A stretch of DNA of 64,000 bases from Pseudonocardiales bacterium (GCA_019247305.1 JAFAPC010000114.1:43784-107783), one strand, 5' to 3'; shown: positions 1 to 8,625, counted from the first letter of the stretch. Numbers and translations: made by a program. The notes: a model not told the origin generated them from the sequence alone.

Positions 1-606
1 ATCGCCGCCGGTGATGTGGTGAGCAGCTGGTGCAATCCCACCTCCGCGCTCGCCGGGGCGTTCACCGTCGGTGTCTGTGCCTATCTCGCGGCGGTCTACC
101 TCACCGCCGACGCCCGCCGCGGCGGGCAGCTGGATCTCGCCGAGCAGTTCCGCCGCCGTGGCCTGGCCGCCGGGGTCGTGGTCGGTGGGTTGGCGCTGGC
201 GGGTCTGCTAGTGGTGCACGCCGACTCCCCGCTGCTCTACGCCCGGCTCACCAGGCCGGTGGCGCTGCCGCTGGTGGTGCTCTCGATCCTCGCCGGTGTC
301 CTGTCCCTCGGGCTGCTGCTCGCCCGCCGGTTCCTCCTGGTCCGGCTCAGCGCCGCGCTGGCCGTCGCCGCCGTGCTGTGGGGGTGGGCCCTGGCTCAGT
401 ACCCTGATGTGCTGCTGCCCGGACTCACCATCGGGCAGGCCGCCGCCCCGCCCGCCACCCTGCTGGCCACCGCCCTGTGCATGGTCGTGGGTCTAGTCCT
501 GCTGCTGCCGTCGCTGATCTGGCTGTTCCTGCTGTTCCAGCGCCCTTCCCCGGCCGAGCCGTCCGAGGAGCTACCACAGGAAGACCACCGGCGAAATCGG
601 TGGTGA
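1..606 (+). CDS. cydB: Cytochrome bd oxidase subunit II (CydB), 3' end
   Basis: The reading frame is open from the first base, so this is the C-terminal part of a longer gene. It begins in the conserved stretch W-C-N-P followed by AYLAAVYL and a charged segment with F-R-R-R-G-L-A, as in CydB. Four further hydrophobic helices follow (about residues 50-68, 80-102, 107-125 and 150-175), then a polar tail. CydB pairs with CydA in the membrane to form the cytochrome bd quinol oxidase that reduces oxygen at low tension. cydA would be expected upstream, outside the window. No cydDC assembly genes follow; accessory DNA begins directly after the stop. Family call is confident; the N-terminal half cannot be assessed. 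Confidence 0.85.
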   Translation: MAAGDVVSSWCNPTSALAGAFTVGVCAYLAAVYLTADARRGGQLDLAEQFRRRGLAAGVVVGGLALAGLLVVHADSPLLYARLTRPVALPLVVLSILAGVLSLGLLLARRFLLVRLSAALAVAAVLWGWALAQYPDVLLPGLTIGQAAAPPATLLATALCMVVGLVLLLPSLIWLFLLFQRPSPAEPSEELPQEDHRRNRW

Positions 607-677
607 GCGGTGGGCCGGCTCGGCGACCGGTGCCGCCTGATCCTGCTTATCGTCTGGTATGCGCCCGGTGTACTGTG

Positions 678-959
678 ATGAGTATGCCTACGACGCGAGT
701 AACGATCACGATGGATGAAGGCATCTACCAGGACGCGGCTGCCGTGGCCGCCGAGCACGGGATGAGCGTCTCGGCGTGGATCTCCCGGTGCACCCGGCTG
801 GAGACCATGCGCGACGCGCTGACCCGTCACCAGCAGTGGTGCGCCACTGCAGGGTTGACCGGGCCAGTCTATGAACAGCAGCAGGCCCAGCTCATCGCCA
901 GCGCAGCCGCCGAGATGGACCGCCCGAGCACAACCGGGGATACCGGCAATGCCGCGTAG
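678..959 (+). CDS. Small antitoxin-like protein, ribbon-helix-helix type
   Basis: 93 residues. The N-terminus (T-T-R-V-T-I-T-M-D-E-G-I-Y, then a helix rich in A and V and S-V-S-A-W-I-S) has the pattern of a ribbon-helix-helix DNA-binding fold: a beta strand followed by two helices. The remainder is a charged tail of the sort that binds a toxin. Its stop overlaps the start of the next gene, a PemK/MazF-like toxin, by 11 bases, the usual antitoxin-toxin coupling. The start chosen is ATG 678; ATG 684 is also possible. Specific antitoxin family not recognised. Confidence 0.7.
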   Translation: MSMPTTRVTITMDEGIYQDAAAVAAEHGMSVSAWISRCTRLETMRDALTRHQQWCATAGLTGPVYEQQQAQLIASAAAEMDRPSTTGDTGNAA

Positions 960-1269
960 GGCCCCTCGGTTCGGTGATGTGTGGAACATCAAGGGCGGAG
1001 TACTGGGACCCGAACCATGGCTGATCATCTCCAGTGACCTGTACCTAGAGCTGGGCGAGGACAATATGCTGGCGGTACCGATCCGGGACATCAGCCAGCC
1101 TGGCTCCCGGGTTGTCACGGAACCAATTCCCGATGTAGGCCAGGCCGTGCTCGATCGAATCAGCGCGTTACCCAAAACGTGGGTTATCGGTCAGGACCCC
1201 ATTGCCGAACTTCACCCCGACCGGCATGCCGACGTCGGTCGGCGCATCCGTAACCTGATCGGCCCTTGA
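949..1269 (+). CDS. PemK/MazF-like toxin endoribonuclease
   Basis: 106 residues. The opening F-G-D-V-W, then P-W-L-I-I-S-S-D and L-A-V-P-I-R-D-I match the beta-barrel core of the PemK/MazF (CcdB-fold) family. The family cleaves mRNA at short sites unless bound by its antitoxin. Translation starts inside the end of the upstream antitoxin gene, so the pair is one operon. The C-terminal Q-D-P-I-A-E-L-H region is typical of actinobacterial members. Function follows from the family; activity of this copy is not shown. Confidence 0.75.
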   Translation: MPRRAPRFGDVWNIKGGVLGPEPWLIISSDLYLELGEDNMLAVPIRDISQPGSRVVTEPIPDVGQAVLDRISALPKTWVIGQDPIAELHPDRHADVGRRIRNLIGP

Positions 1270-1460
1270 CCAGGCCACACATGAGGTAACCGGAAGCACT
1301 GGGCGTGCGGGAGCTGTTGAGGCGTGCCTTTGGGCAGCCGGTCATTCAGCAGCTTCAGGAACTGGTCATCTTGTGGTTTTCAGGCGATACAGACGAGCGG
1401 CCCTACGCGCCCCTGGTGTCCGGCGACATCGAGAAACCGGCGGGTTGTCGATGCGGCACC

Positions 1461-1519
1461 GTGAACTCGACGCCACGGACGTTTCCGCGCCCTTGGAATG
1501 TCGATGGTGTCGAGTTCAC
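1461..1519. repeat. 11-bp inverted repeat
   Basis: The 11 bases at 1461-1471 are exactly the reverse complement of 1509-1519, separated by 37 bases. It lies between the PemK-like gene and the end of the convergent disrupted regulator and overlaps that regulator's last codon. It could act as a bidirectional transcription stop, but the loop is long and there is no T run. Confidence 0.4.
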
Positions 1520-2622
1520 GACGTCGACGGGGGAGTGACGCCCAGTACCTCGGCCCATAGGCGGCGGGCTGCGGCTGCGTTGGTCGGCAGGGCGGCTTGG
1601 GCGATGCGACGTACTCGGGCAAGGCCGTGCCCATACTGGGTGTGCACGGCGATACTCAATGCCGCGAGGGCATCGCCATACCGGCCCAGCTTCACCAAAT
1701 TGCCGCTCTCGTAGTAGGCCACCATCGTGGGATCGAACGTGCAGACCTCGGTCCCCGCGGGGTCGGACTGGTATCCCGCCATCGCCTCCCGGGCGGCGTC
1801 GAGCCGGGTTCGGGACCCTCGCTCATCCCCGAGGACCGCGAGCTGTCGGGAGGAGATCGCCGCCGCAAGCCCGCGGGTGGTGGGCCTGGCCGCGCCGTCG
1901 ATCGACACGCTGACCCCGGCGTCGGCGAACTCCGCCGCCAGTGCTGGACTGCCCCCGCTGAATTGGGTCAGATACGCCCGGCAGACCAGCACGAGAGCAG
2001 CCAGGTCAGGGTCGTCGTTCTCCTGGGAGGCATCGTGGGCCAAGTCCAGGTACGGCAACGCTTCAGAGTAACGATCCAGATCCGAGTAGAGCAGCATGGC
2101 GCTCGTGGTCGCCGACTGTCCCGCCGCCCGCAGCAGCTCGCGGCGCACCGGCGGGGGCTGCCACCTGGGGTGCAGATCCAGGATCAGCGACAGGTGGGCC
2201 CGGCTCACCTCGAACAGCCTGGTGGCCGGCATGGTCTGGTAGCAGCGGCGGTAAGAACCCGACATCGCGAGCAGCTCACGTGCCGTCTCCGGGGTCACGG
2301 GGTTGCGGCGCTGCCACTGACCGCCGCCGAGAGAAAGCGGTCTTGGACGGGCAACCGGCACCAACCCGGGCAGACCACTGTGCAGCGACGCTCCTCCAGC
2401 GTCGGTGGGCAGAACGGCGAAGAACCGCTCCCGCTGCGCGTCGGTGGCCTTCTCTAAGGCCTCATCCAGCGCACGGCGCAACGCCATGCTCAGTGCGTAC
2501 GTACCACGCTCGGCGTTGCCGATCGTCCGCTCGCTAAATCCCAGCTCGGTGGAGAACTTGTCCTAGGGCAGACACAACCCCACTTCCCGAAACAGCCGGA
2601 TCTGGCTCGGTGTCCACTCCAC
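1516..2622 (-). pseudogene. HTH-type regulator with TPR-like domain, interrupted by an in-frame TAG
   Basis: Reading the minus strand from GTG 2622, the frame gives an XRE-type helix-turn-helix (W-T-P-S-Q-I-R-L-F-R, then D-K-F-S-T-E-L-G-F-S-E-R-T-I-G-N-A-E-R-G) followed by a long alpha-helical TPR-like region of the sort seen in actinomycete regulators. A TAG at 2565-2563 sits in the helix-turn-helix where this family usually has a glutamine codon (CAG to TAG is a single change). Downstream ATG 2487 opens a frame without the DNA-binding domain. The gene is therefore probably inactive, or makes only a helical repeat protein, unless the stop is suppressed or a sequencing error. Confidence 0.75.
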
Positions 2623-2712
2623 CGCGGTAGCGTACCGCCGACCACGGACAGACGTTCGGCCCGACGAGCGCCTAGCTCAAAGCACGATCCAGAGAAGTGT
2701 CGAGGCGTACCC

Positions 2713-3873
2713 CTACCCGGGACGGGGATCCTCGACAACGGTGTGGTGAACGCCGCCGAGGACTGGTGTGTTGTCGGCGAGGTTGGCGCTGAGGGTGAGG
2801 GTGTAGCGGGGCAGGCGGTGGAGTCTGTCGAATATGGCGGTCCTGGCGGCGGTGGATTCGGGCTGGCGCAGCGCGAACACGTTGTGGTAGCGGTCTTCGG
2901 TAGCTGCGGCGAACGTGTCGTCGTCGTGCAGCTCCCGCCCGCCTGGGTGGATCGTGGGCGCCGCGTTCAGGTCGATGGCCGGGAACACCAGGGCGGCCGC
3001 TCGGGCGGTGGTGGCCAGTGGCAGGCCGAGCAGGCTGGTGAACTGATCGGGGTACAGCTGCGCCTTTGCCTCGCGCTCCCCGTCGTGCGGGGGAGTTCGC
3101 GCCCCGGCGCGCAGCGCAGCCAACGCGGTCTTCGAGGTCGAAGAGTGCAGCTCACCGCTTGCTGCGGCCACGGCGACGGCGTCGTACCAGCCACCGGCGT
3201 CGAGCAGGCCCAGGCCGATCGCGGCGGCCGCCGGCCAGGGCAGCAACTCGACCGCGCCGTTGGTGCCGGACCGGGCGAACAGCCGGTCGTTGGCCAGCGC
3301 CGCCCACCGGTAGGCACGGCCCAGTTGCAGCACGGTGCTGGTCTTGCCCGACCCTTTGCCGCCGAACGCCAGGATCGCGCGGCCATCCTGGACGGCGGCG
3401 GAGGCGTGCAGCAGCACCCACCCGTCACGGGCCAGCGCCCCGCGCAGTGCCTCGCGGGCCAGCCGACCGGCGGCGGAGGCGGCATGTTCGGCCAAACCCG
3501 GATCCGCCACGGCGATAGTGATGTGGCCCTCGGCGCCGACGCGATAGGCAAGGCCCTCGCCGTGCGCCAGTAGCGCCCCGTTCTGGCGAGCTACCCGCAG
3601 CGGTTGCCGCGCGTAGGTGACAGTCGTGTGCGCCAGACCGTCCACCGTCGCGCTGATGTGCTCATAACACCCCTGATCGACCAGCGCGTCCACCCGCACC
3701 GTGACGTCCTCGTGCGCACCGGCGCACACCGGTTCAGCCTGCCACCACGCGCTGAAATAGCGGATCAGCCAGTCAACCGCGGCCGGGCTGTTGCTGGTGA
3801 TCCGGGCACGGTGCTCCGCTGCCTGGATGCGCATGGCGGCGATCTCACCGAGCGCGCTGGGAGTATCGGTCAC
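2713..3873 (-). CDS. HPr-kinase-like P-loop ATPase
   Basis: 386 residues from GTG 3873. A Walker A motif (G-G-K-G-S-G-K-T-S, about residue 172) is preceded by G-W-V-L-L-H-A-S-A-A-V, the pattern of HprK/P-like kinase domains found in many actinobacterial peptide-modification and regulatory loci. The N-terminal 140 residues form a separate beta-rich region. It is flanked by a disrupted regulator and a dehydrogenase pseudogene, so the context gives no partner. The specific substrate is unknown; the family name reflects the fold, not HPr phosphorylation. Confidence 0.6.
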   Translation of the reverse strand: MTDTPSALGEIAAMRIQAAEHRARITSNSPAAVDWLIRYFSAWWQAEPVCAGAHEDVTVRVDALVDQGCYEHISATVDGLAHTTVTYARQPLRVARQNGALLAHGEGLAYRVGAEGHITIAVADPGLAEHAASAAGRLAREALRGALARDGWVLLHASAAVQDGRAILAFGGKGSGKTSTVLQLGRAYRWAALANDRLFARSGTNGAVELLPWPAAAAIGLGLLDAGGWYDAVAVAAASGELHSSTSKTALAALRAGARTPPHDGEREAKAQLYPDQFTSLLGLPLATTARAAALVFPAIDLNAAPTIHPGGRELHDDDTFAAATEDRYHNVFALRQPESTAARTAIFDRLHRLPRYTLTLSANLADNTPVLGGVHHTVVEDPRPG

Positions 3874-3891
3874 CGGTCTCCCGGGTACTCA

Positions 3892-4600
3892 TCAGTGACT
3901 GAGCCGTGTCAGTGACTGGGCCGTGCCGGTCAGCGTAGCGCCAACCAGCGTCTGATAGGCGTGGTGGAGCTTGTCAGCGGCAGCGGCCAAGCGCTGCCGT
4001 TCGTCAGAGTTCAGCGGCGGCAGGAACGCCCTCGGCTGCTCCGCGGGTGAAGCGGACGGGAAGACCCAGCCAGCCGTAGTGGAGGTAGCGGACGGACAGG
4101 TGTTCCACGCCGTCGGTCTCGCCCAGGACTTTGCCCAGCGTGGACAGTACCGCGCCGACGGCGCCGGCCCGGACCCGACCGATCCCGCCGGTGATCAGCC
4201 CGGACCGGGCGTGCAGAGCAGCGTACAGGTCACCGGGTGACACCGCGGCCGAATCCAGTGGATGACCATCAATGGTGGTGCTCGACAGGCAGCAGACCGC
4301 CGCATCGCCGTGCTCGCCGATCACATGCCCGTCCACCATCTCCACCGCGACCCCACACGCGGCGGCGGCGAGTGTCCGGTAGCGGGCGGTGTCCAGGTTC
4401 GCGCCGATCCCGTACACCCGGTGGCAGGCCGAAATTTCCGCCACGAGCCGGGCCAGCACGTCCACTGGGTTGGTGACCACCAGCACCGCACCGGTGTAAC
4501 CGGCCAGCTCGACTGCCAGCTGGTGCACGATGGTGGCGTTGGTTCACCTCGACCCGCACGGCCAACAGACCGGGACAAAGCCATTGTGTTGTGCACTCCT
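3892..4600 (-). pseudogene. Lactate/malate dehydrogenase remnant
   Basis: On the minus strand the frame from 4528 shows hallmark LDH/MDH segments: V-V-T-N-P-V-D-V-L, then G-E-H-G-D with the catalytic histidine. The NAD-binding N-terminal third is absent. Just upstream, residues like L-L-A-V-R-V-E-V-N lie in another frame, apparently displaced by a 4-base tandem duplication near 4540. At the other end the frame is lost near R-F-T-R-G, but the family C-terminus (L-P-P-L-N-S-D-E-R-Q-R-L-A-A-A-A) continues in a different frame to a TGA at 3894-3892. With a missing N-terminus and two frame breaks, this is a decayed gene. Confidence 0.75.
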
Positions 4601-4619
4601 GGTGCACCCGGGTCCCGGT

Positions 4620-5123
4620 TCACCCGAGCGGGGCGACTCCTAGGCGCCAGGCCAGGCCGCGTAGCTCCCGGCCTCCGGCGTCGCGTCGGGTTTGGCGCAG
4701 CAGGCCCACGACTGTTTCGCGGACGAAGCGGTCGTGGCGGATCCGTTGGGGGGCCAGCTGCTCGGCGCGCACCAGCATGTGCACGCCCTGCTCCCGGGTC
4801 TCCTTGCCGGCCACCAGGGCGCGGCCAACCACAGCCCAGAACTCCGCCTGGCGGACCTTGCCGGGCAGCAACTGGGGGTGCACCGTTGTGGCGGCTTGCA
4901 GGGCCTGGCCGGGCTCGCGCAATTTCAGGGCGATGCGCTCAATCTCACCCCAGAACGTGAACGACAACCCGGCCAGCCCAGCGGCCTCACTCAGGCTCAA
5001 CCCTCGCCAGCACCGCAGCGCACGCACCCGCAACCCCAACGCCCTCCACCTTGCCCCCTCCTGCTCGTCAACCGCTGCGCTTCCCACGCTAATAGTGCTG
5101 GTCGCGCTCCGGAGATGATCCAT
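4620..5123 (-). pseudogene. HTH-TPR regulator with internal deletion
   Basis: The N-terminal part has an XRE-like helix-turn-helix ([23 protein letters not shown]). It is joined directly to the last 100 residues of a TPR regulator (for example Q-A-E-F-W-A-V-V-G-R-A-L and R-I-R-H-D-R-F-V-R-E-T-V-V-G-L-L-R). The same C-terminal pattern is present in the full-length regulator at 11138-12334, which is 398 residues against 167 here, so the middle appears deleted. The frame is open throughout, so a short hybrid protein could be made, but it is best read as a remnant. Confidence 0.65.
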
Positions 5124-5192
5124 TCGGCCTGCGGGAGATCATGTGTCTTGATCAAGAATCTTCGTGCGCCAGTGGCGCACACGGACCCCGGT

Positions 5193-5310
5193 TCACCCGA
5201 TCGGCGCGGCTGCCCGGCACCAAGCCAGGCCGCCCAGCTCACGCCCGCCAGCCTCGCGCCGGGATGGGCGCAGCAGTTCGGCGACCACGTCGTGGCGGAT
5301 CAGCTGGACA
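5193..5310 (-). pseudogene. C-terminal fragment of a second HTH-TPR regulator
   Basis: The minus strand encodes I-R-H-D-V-V-A-E-L-L-R-P-S-R-R-E-A-G-G-R-E-L-G-G-L-A-W, closely similar to the end of the neighbouring remnant at 4620-5123. The bases around the two stop codons are also alike (compare 4608-4635 with 5181-5210), so the ends look duplicated. No upstream part in frame is recognisable. A third, even shorter relative is read at about 6285-6330 on the same strand. Confidence 0.5.
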
Positions 5311-5311
5311 G

Positions 5312-5667
5312 CGTCGATCACGTGCACGCGGCGGCGGTGCCGCTGACCGGTCTGACGGCCTGGCAGGCGCTGGACGCAAACTCGCTCCTGCCGGGTACTG
5401 CGACCGAGCGGAACGTTGGTTGGTATCGCCTCCCCGCCCTCGCTGACGGACGCTAAGCGGCACGGCGCCCGCAGGGTGTTCTTCGTCGTCACGCCCAACC
5501 GTGCCCAGCTCAGGGAACTCGCGTGGCTCATCGATGAACACCGCTTGCATCCGATTGTGGACCGGGTTGTTGCCCTGGAGCAGACCCGCATCGCCTATCG
5601 GGCGCTTGACCATGAGCACCCCCGCGGCAAGATTGTCATCAGCGTGTCCCCACGTCAACGGCACTAG
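5312..5667 (+). pseudogene. Quinone oxidoreductase/zinc-type alcohol dehydrogenase remnant
   Basis: In one frame 5312-5375 reads V-D-H-V-H-A-A-A-V-P-L-T-G-L-T-A-W-Q-A-L, the conserved entry to the nucleotide-binding domain of NADPH:quinone reductase-like proteins. In another frame, 5449-5667 reads a family C-terminus: F-F-V-V-T-P-N-R-A-Q-L-R-E-L-A, then V-V-A-L-E-Q-T-R-I-A-Y-R-A-L and H-P-R-G-K-I-V-I. The Rossmann domain between them is missing and the frames differ, so this is a twice-broken remnant. Confidence 0.65.
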
Positions 5668-5812
5668 GGGACTGTCCAGTGCGTCGCTGAACATGCTCAA
5701 GCCGGGCGACACCCTGGTTATCGACAAACCAGACCGGATCACCCGCTCTCCTACCGGGGGCGCATGTCCATGACATCAAGCGGCTGGCCCTGGTAGAGCT
5801 TGGGCTCGTAGG

Positions 5813-5978
5813 TCAGCACGATTCGGCAGCGGCGAGGGCAAGAGACAACGCCGAGGTCACCAAAATCCGACCATCGGTAAGGGCCGCCACCACGAAAGCT
5901 TGGGCACGCCGCGTCAGCTCACGCTCGTTATGCCACTAAGACTGAGGCATCCACGAGCAAAGGGCGAGAATCAGTCAC
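5813..5978 (-). pseudogene. PIN-domain toxin remnant
   Basis: Starting at GTG 5978 the minus strand reads P-L-L-V-D-A-S-V-L-V-A, the first strand and first acidic residue of a PIN-domain ribonuclease, then meets a TAA. In a shifted frame it continues as H-N-E-R-E-L-T-R-R-A-Q-A-F-V-V-A-A-L to a TGA at 5815. The GTG overlaps the antitoxin stop region, the normal arrangement for a VapBC-type pair, but the toxin is frameshifted and truncated. Confidence 0.55.
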
Positions 5979-6264
5979 GCGTGTGGCCAGACCCCAGCTG
6001 GTCGATCTGATCAAGGATGTTTCGGGCTTCGACGGCCGCAGCCCGATACTCCGCCGACGTGGGGTCGATACCCCGTCGCCGCAGCAGCTCAGCAGCGATT
6101 TGCTCACGATGCTCGTAGGCCGCCCGCGCGCCAGGAATGCGCTGGTCGATCTCGGCCTGCGGCAGCTTCGCCAGTTCCTCGGCCGGCACACGCTCCCGTG
6201 CCGCCAACCGGCCCACCACGTACCGATCAGCGTCCGACAGACCCGCGAACGCCGAAGACGTCAT
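5971..6264 (-). CDS. Putative antitoxin of a degenerate PIN toxin pair
   Basis: 97 residues from ATG 6264. The protein is helical and charged (D-A-D-R-Y-V-V-G-R-L-A-A-R-E-R-V-P-A-E-E-L, and I-A-A-E-L-L-R-R-R-G-I-D-P). I do not recognise a named family. Its stop lies just after the GTG of the PIN-toxin remnant, which suggests the antitoxin role. If the toxin is dead, the antitoxin may be an orphan or may act on other PIN toxins in the genome. Confidence 0.55.
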   Translation of the reverse strand: MTSSAFAGLSDADRYVVGRLAARERVPAEELAKLPQAEIDQRIPGARAAYEHREQIAAELLRRRGIDPTSAEYRAAAVEARNILDQIDQLGSGHTRD

Positions 6265-6434
6265 GGCGTCATGGTAGACGGGCCTGGCGCGACAGGTCAG
6301 CGACCACGTTGTGGCGGACGAGCTGGACAATCGGTCAAGATTCTGGAAGCGGCGTACACCGAACTGCTGGTCAACGTTTCGCGAGAGGAGTGGCAGTGGC
6401 CGGCCTGTCGCTCCCGGCGGCTATTGTCTTCTGT

Positions 6435-6782
6435 GTGACCGCTGTATCCGCTGCCTCTGCCGGATCGCCGTATCCGGGCCGGCCGTCGTTCGTGGACGCG
6501 ACGCCGGCGCAGATCCGTGATGCCCTCACTCCTGAGGACGCCACGGAGTTCGACCGTCAGTGGCGCGATGTCATGAATCAGGCCACGGACCGACTGGATA
6601 TGTCCGACGTGCACCAGGTCCTGGAGTCGTGGCGCCGGATCGCCTGGCTCACCGTGGTGCGAGGCCCGCAAGAGTACCGGCGGATGATGGCCTCGGCCGA
6701 GCAGCGCCTCCGCACTGGTGAGCGCGGCGTCGGCAGCGTGCCCTGGCACCAGCTCACAACGGAGCTCGGCCTGGCCGAGTGA
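6435..6782 (+). CDS. DUF6247 family protein, likely antitoxin
   Basis: 115 residues from GTG 6435. The segment F-V-D-A-T-P-A-Q-I-R-D-A-L-T-P-E-D-A-T-E-F-D and the later L-E-S-W-R-R-I-A-W match the actinobacterial DUF6247 family as I know it. The frame extends further upstream but without recognisable family sequence, so the GTG was chosen. It is followed after 10 bases by a RelE-like gene, which supports an antitoxin role for the pair. Confidence 0.65.
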   Translation: MTAVSAASAGSPYPGRPSFVDATPAQIRDALTPEDATEFDRQWRDVMNQATDRLDMSDVHQVLESWRRIAWLTVVRGPQEYRRMMASAEQRLRTGERGVGSVPWHQLTTELGLAE

Positions 6783-6792
6783 GCACCAGCGC

Positions 6793-7044
6793 ATGAGCTA
6801 CGAGATCGACATCGATCTCCGGGCACAAGACGACATCGCCGCGCTCCCAGCGACGGCACTCCCAGCGCTCGCCGAGGCGATGACCGTCCTAGAACTAGCC
6901 CCGTGGACCGGCCGCCCGATCAACCCGGACAACCCCGACGGTGCCGTCCGGACGTTAGCCTTCGGCTCCGCTGGGATGCTGACTTATCTCGTGCTCGACG
7001 ACGAGCAGCGCGTCGACGTCCTGACCGTCACCTGGGCGAGCTGA
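6793..7044 (+). CDS. RelE-like toxin
   Basis: 83 residues. The pattern Y-E-I-D-I-D-L-R-A-Q-D-D-I-A-A-L-P, then a helix, then G-R-P-I-N and a closing pair of strands ending V-D-V-L-T-V-T-W is that of a short RelE/ParE-fold protein. Members act on ribosome-bound mRNA or on gyrase; which applies here cannot be told. It probably shares one transcript with the DUF6247 gene. Confidence 0.65.
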   Translation: MSYEIDIDLRAQDDIAALPATALPALAEAMTVLELAPWTGRPINPDNPDGAVRTLAFGSAGMLTYLVLDDEQRVDVLTVTWAS

Positions 7045-7083
7045 CCGAACCGGCAGAACGGGCACTGTTGGGCTGTGGCCCCG

Positions 7084-7371
7084 CTATTCGTCGAGGAAGT
7101 CGAGTAGGGCGTTGTTGACCTCTTCGGGGTGGGTCCAGGCGATGTTGTGCGGTCCTGCGTCGACCGTCACGAGCCTCAGGTCCGCGATGAGACTGGGGAG
7201 TTGCTTGGCGGTGGCGTCAAAGGGCAAGATCTGGTCGGCGGTTCCGTGCGCGAGCGCGGCGTAGGCGGAAGCGGCGAGGGCGACGTTGAAGCTGTTCTGC
7301 CAGGCCTGCTCGCTGATGCGGGTGCCGGCGTAGACGTCGACGATGATCGCAGCCTGGATCTCGTCGAACAC
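7084..7371 (-). pseudogene. Alpha/beta hydrolase C-terminal remnant
   Basis: 95 residues that fit only the last third of a chloroperoxidase-like alpha/beta hydrolase: H-G-T-A-D-Q-I-L-P (the catalytic aspartate region), then G-P-H-N-I-A-W-T-H-P-E-E-V-N-N-A-L-L-D-F-L with the catalytic histidine. The nucleophile serine and the N-terminal two thirds are absent. The coding homology ends close to the tandem repeats at 7391-7476. Confidence 0.6.
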
Positions 7372-7390
7372 GCTCTCCTAGACGCCCTCA

Positions 7391-7476
7391 GGTACACAAG
7401 CATCCATAAGACCCTGCCCGGGCAGACCATGGGGTGCACAAGCATCCATAAGACCCTGTGCGGGCACGTTATGGGG
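7391..7476. repeat. Two imperfect 42-bp tandem repeats
   Basis: The 18-base core at 7396-7413 recurs exactly at 7438-7455, and the flanking bases also match, giving a period of 42. A third core, with one mismatch, occurs 6.3 kb away at 13748-13765. The copies lie between the hydrolase remnant and the convergent end of the membrane protein gene. Role unknown; a remnant of a small mobile sequence is possible. Confidence 0.6.
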
Positions 7477-8625
7477 TTAGGGCGTGGCCGCACCCTGGGG
7501 TGCGGCGTCGCGGGGTCGTCGGGCGCTCGGGCGCTGGGGCGGGATGGGGGTGGATGGCCAGCGTCGATCGCCGCTCCACAGGGCTGGCGGCGCGTCGAGG
7601 GCCCGGGCGAGGCTGAGCGCTACTGTGTCGTAGTTGGCCCGCCAGCCGCGAAAGTCCGGCCAGGCCTGCTCGGCGGGCCGCTCGATCGGGTAGTTGAGCC
7701 CGCGGAGCATCTCCACAGCTGCAGCGAACTGCGCATAGCTGATGGAGATCGGGCCATCCGGGTCCGGATCCTCCTGGACGGGCAGGCGCATTGTCGCCGC
7801 AATCTGGTTCAGCGCGACAAACCCCATACGCAGGCAGAGCCGCGCGGTGTATTTCGGCTCGCTGCCCGGCGCGAGCGCCAGGTGCAGCGCAGCCGCGTCC
7901 ATCACGGCCAGCGCGGAGGTCAGCCAGTGCGACAGCGGGTGCGGCGACCGCAGCCGCGCCAGAGTCAGGTAGCTGGTGTGCGATTCGGCCACCTCCGCCG
8001 CCCAGCGTTCCCAAGCCTCGAACAGGTCGTCGAGCGCCGGGCGGCTATCGCCGTCGTAGATGCCCCACCGGGTGCGGGCCAGGATCTCTGGACCCCAGGC
8101 CGGCACGCCCGCGCGGGCGATCAGCAACGTCACCTCGGCCTCCCGGCGGTTGAACGCCACGTAGAGCGTGGGCAGGTACCCGATCTGCAGGCCCACCACG
8201 ACCACCCCGGTGAAGGCCGCGATGTAGTCGACGACGGTGCTGGGGGCGTTCGTCGGGGCCGCGCTACCCACGGTGAAGATCGACGAGCCAGCCTGGCTCA
8301 GTGCGTCCGACACCGGCCCGGCGACCAGCGGTAACAACACCAGCCCGTACCCGAGGACCAGTAAGCCGATCCACACGCCGAGCCGAACGAGCAGCGCGGT
8401 CGGTGCCTGCCACGCTAAGATCCGGTCACGGTGGCTGAAGGTGCGCACCCGCCGGGTGGCCGCCAGGAACACCGCGTCGACGACACGCTCGCAGCCCCGC
8501 GAGATCCGTGAGTCGATGCTGCGCGGAACCACCAGCGTGCCCACCACGCTGAGGGCCGTGCCCAACAACACGACAATCCCGACGGTAAAGCCGAGCCAGC
8601 GCCACACCATGTGGTACTCGATCAC
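7477..8625 (-). CDS. Ion-channel-like integral membrane protein
   Basis: 382 residues. Hydrophobic helices lie at about residues 8-30, 72-100 and 135-160. Between the last two is a pore-like segment, A-G-S-S-I-F-T-V-G-S-A-A-P-T-N, that resembles a potassium-channel P-loop but lacks the T-V-G-Y-G filter. The remaining 200 residues are a cytoplasmic, helical region with several conserved tryptophans, ending in a basic Pro/Arg tail. This suggests a two-helix channel-type protein; ion and gating are unknown. Confidence 0.55.
   Translation of the reverse strand: MIEYHMVWRWLGFTVGIVVLLGTALSVVGTLVVPRSIDSRISRGCERVVDAVFLAATRRVRTFSHRDRILAWQAPTALLVRLGVWIGLLVLGYGLVLLPLVAGPVSDALSQAGSSIFTVGSAAPTNAPSTVVDYIAAFTGVVVVGLQIGYLPTLYVAFNRREAEVTLLIARAGVPAWGPEILARTRWGIYDGDSRPALDDLFEAWERWAAEVAESHTSYLTLARLRSPHPLSHWLTSALAVMDAAALHLALAPGSEPKYTARLCLRMGFVALNQIAATMRLPVQEDPDPDGPISISYAQFAAAVEMLRGLNYPIERPAEQAWPDFRGWRANYDTVALSLARALDAPPALWSGDRRWPSTPIPPQRPSARRPRDAAPQGAATP

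Noticed and set aside
1305..1538. 77-residue plus-strand open frame
   Set aside because: No domain and runs into an inverted repeat and the end of the convergent gene; sequence looks random.
2743..3573. Long plus-strand frame opposite the HPr-kinase-like gene
   Set aside because: Mirror of the real gene in G+C-rich DNA; Gly/Val-rich with no motif.
7391..7476. CRISPR array
   Set aside because: Only two tandem units and no spacer diversity; no cas genes in the window.
7129..8334. 401-residue plus-strand frame
   Set aside because: Antisense shadow of the hydrolase remnant and membrane protein; no domain.
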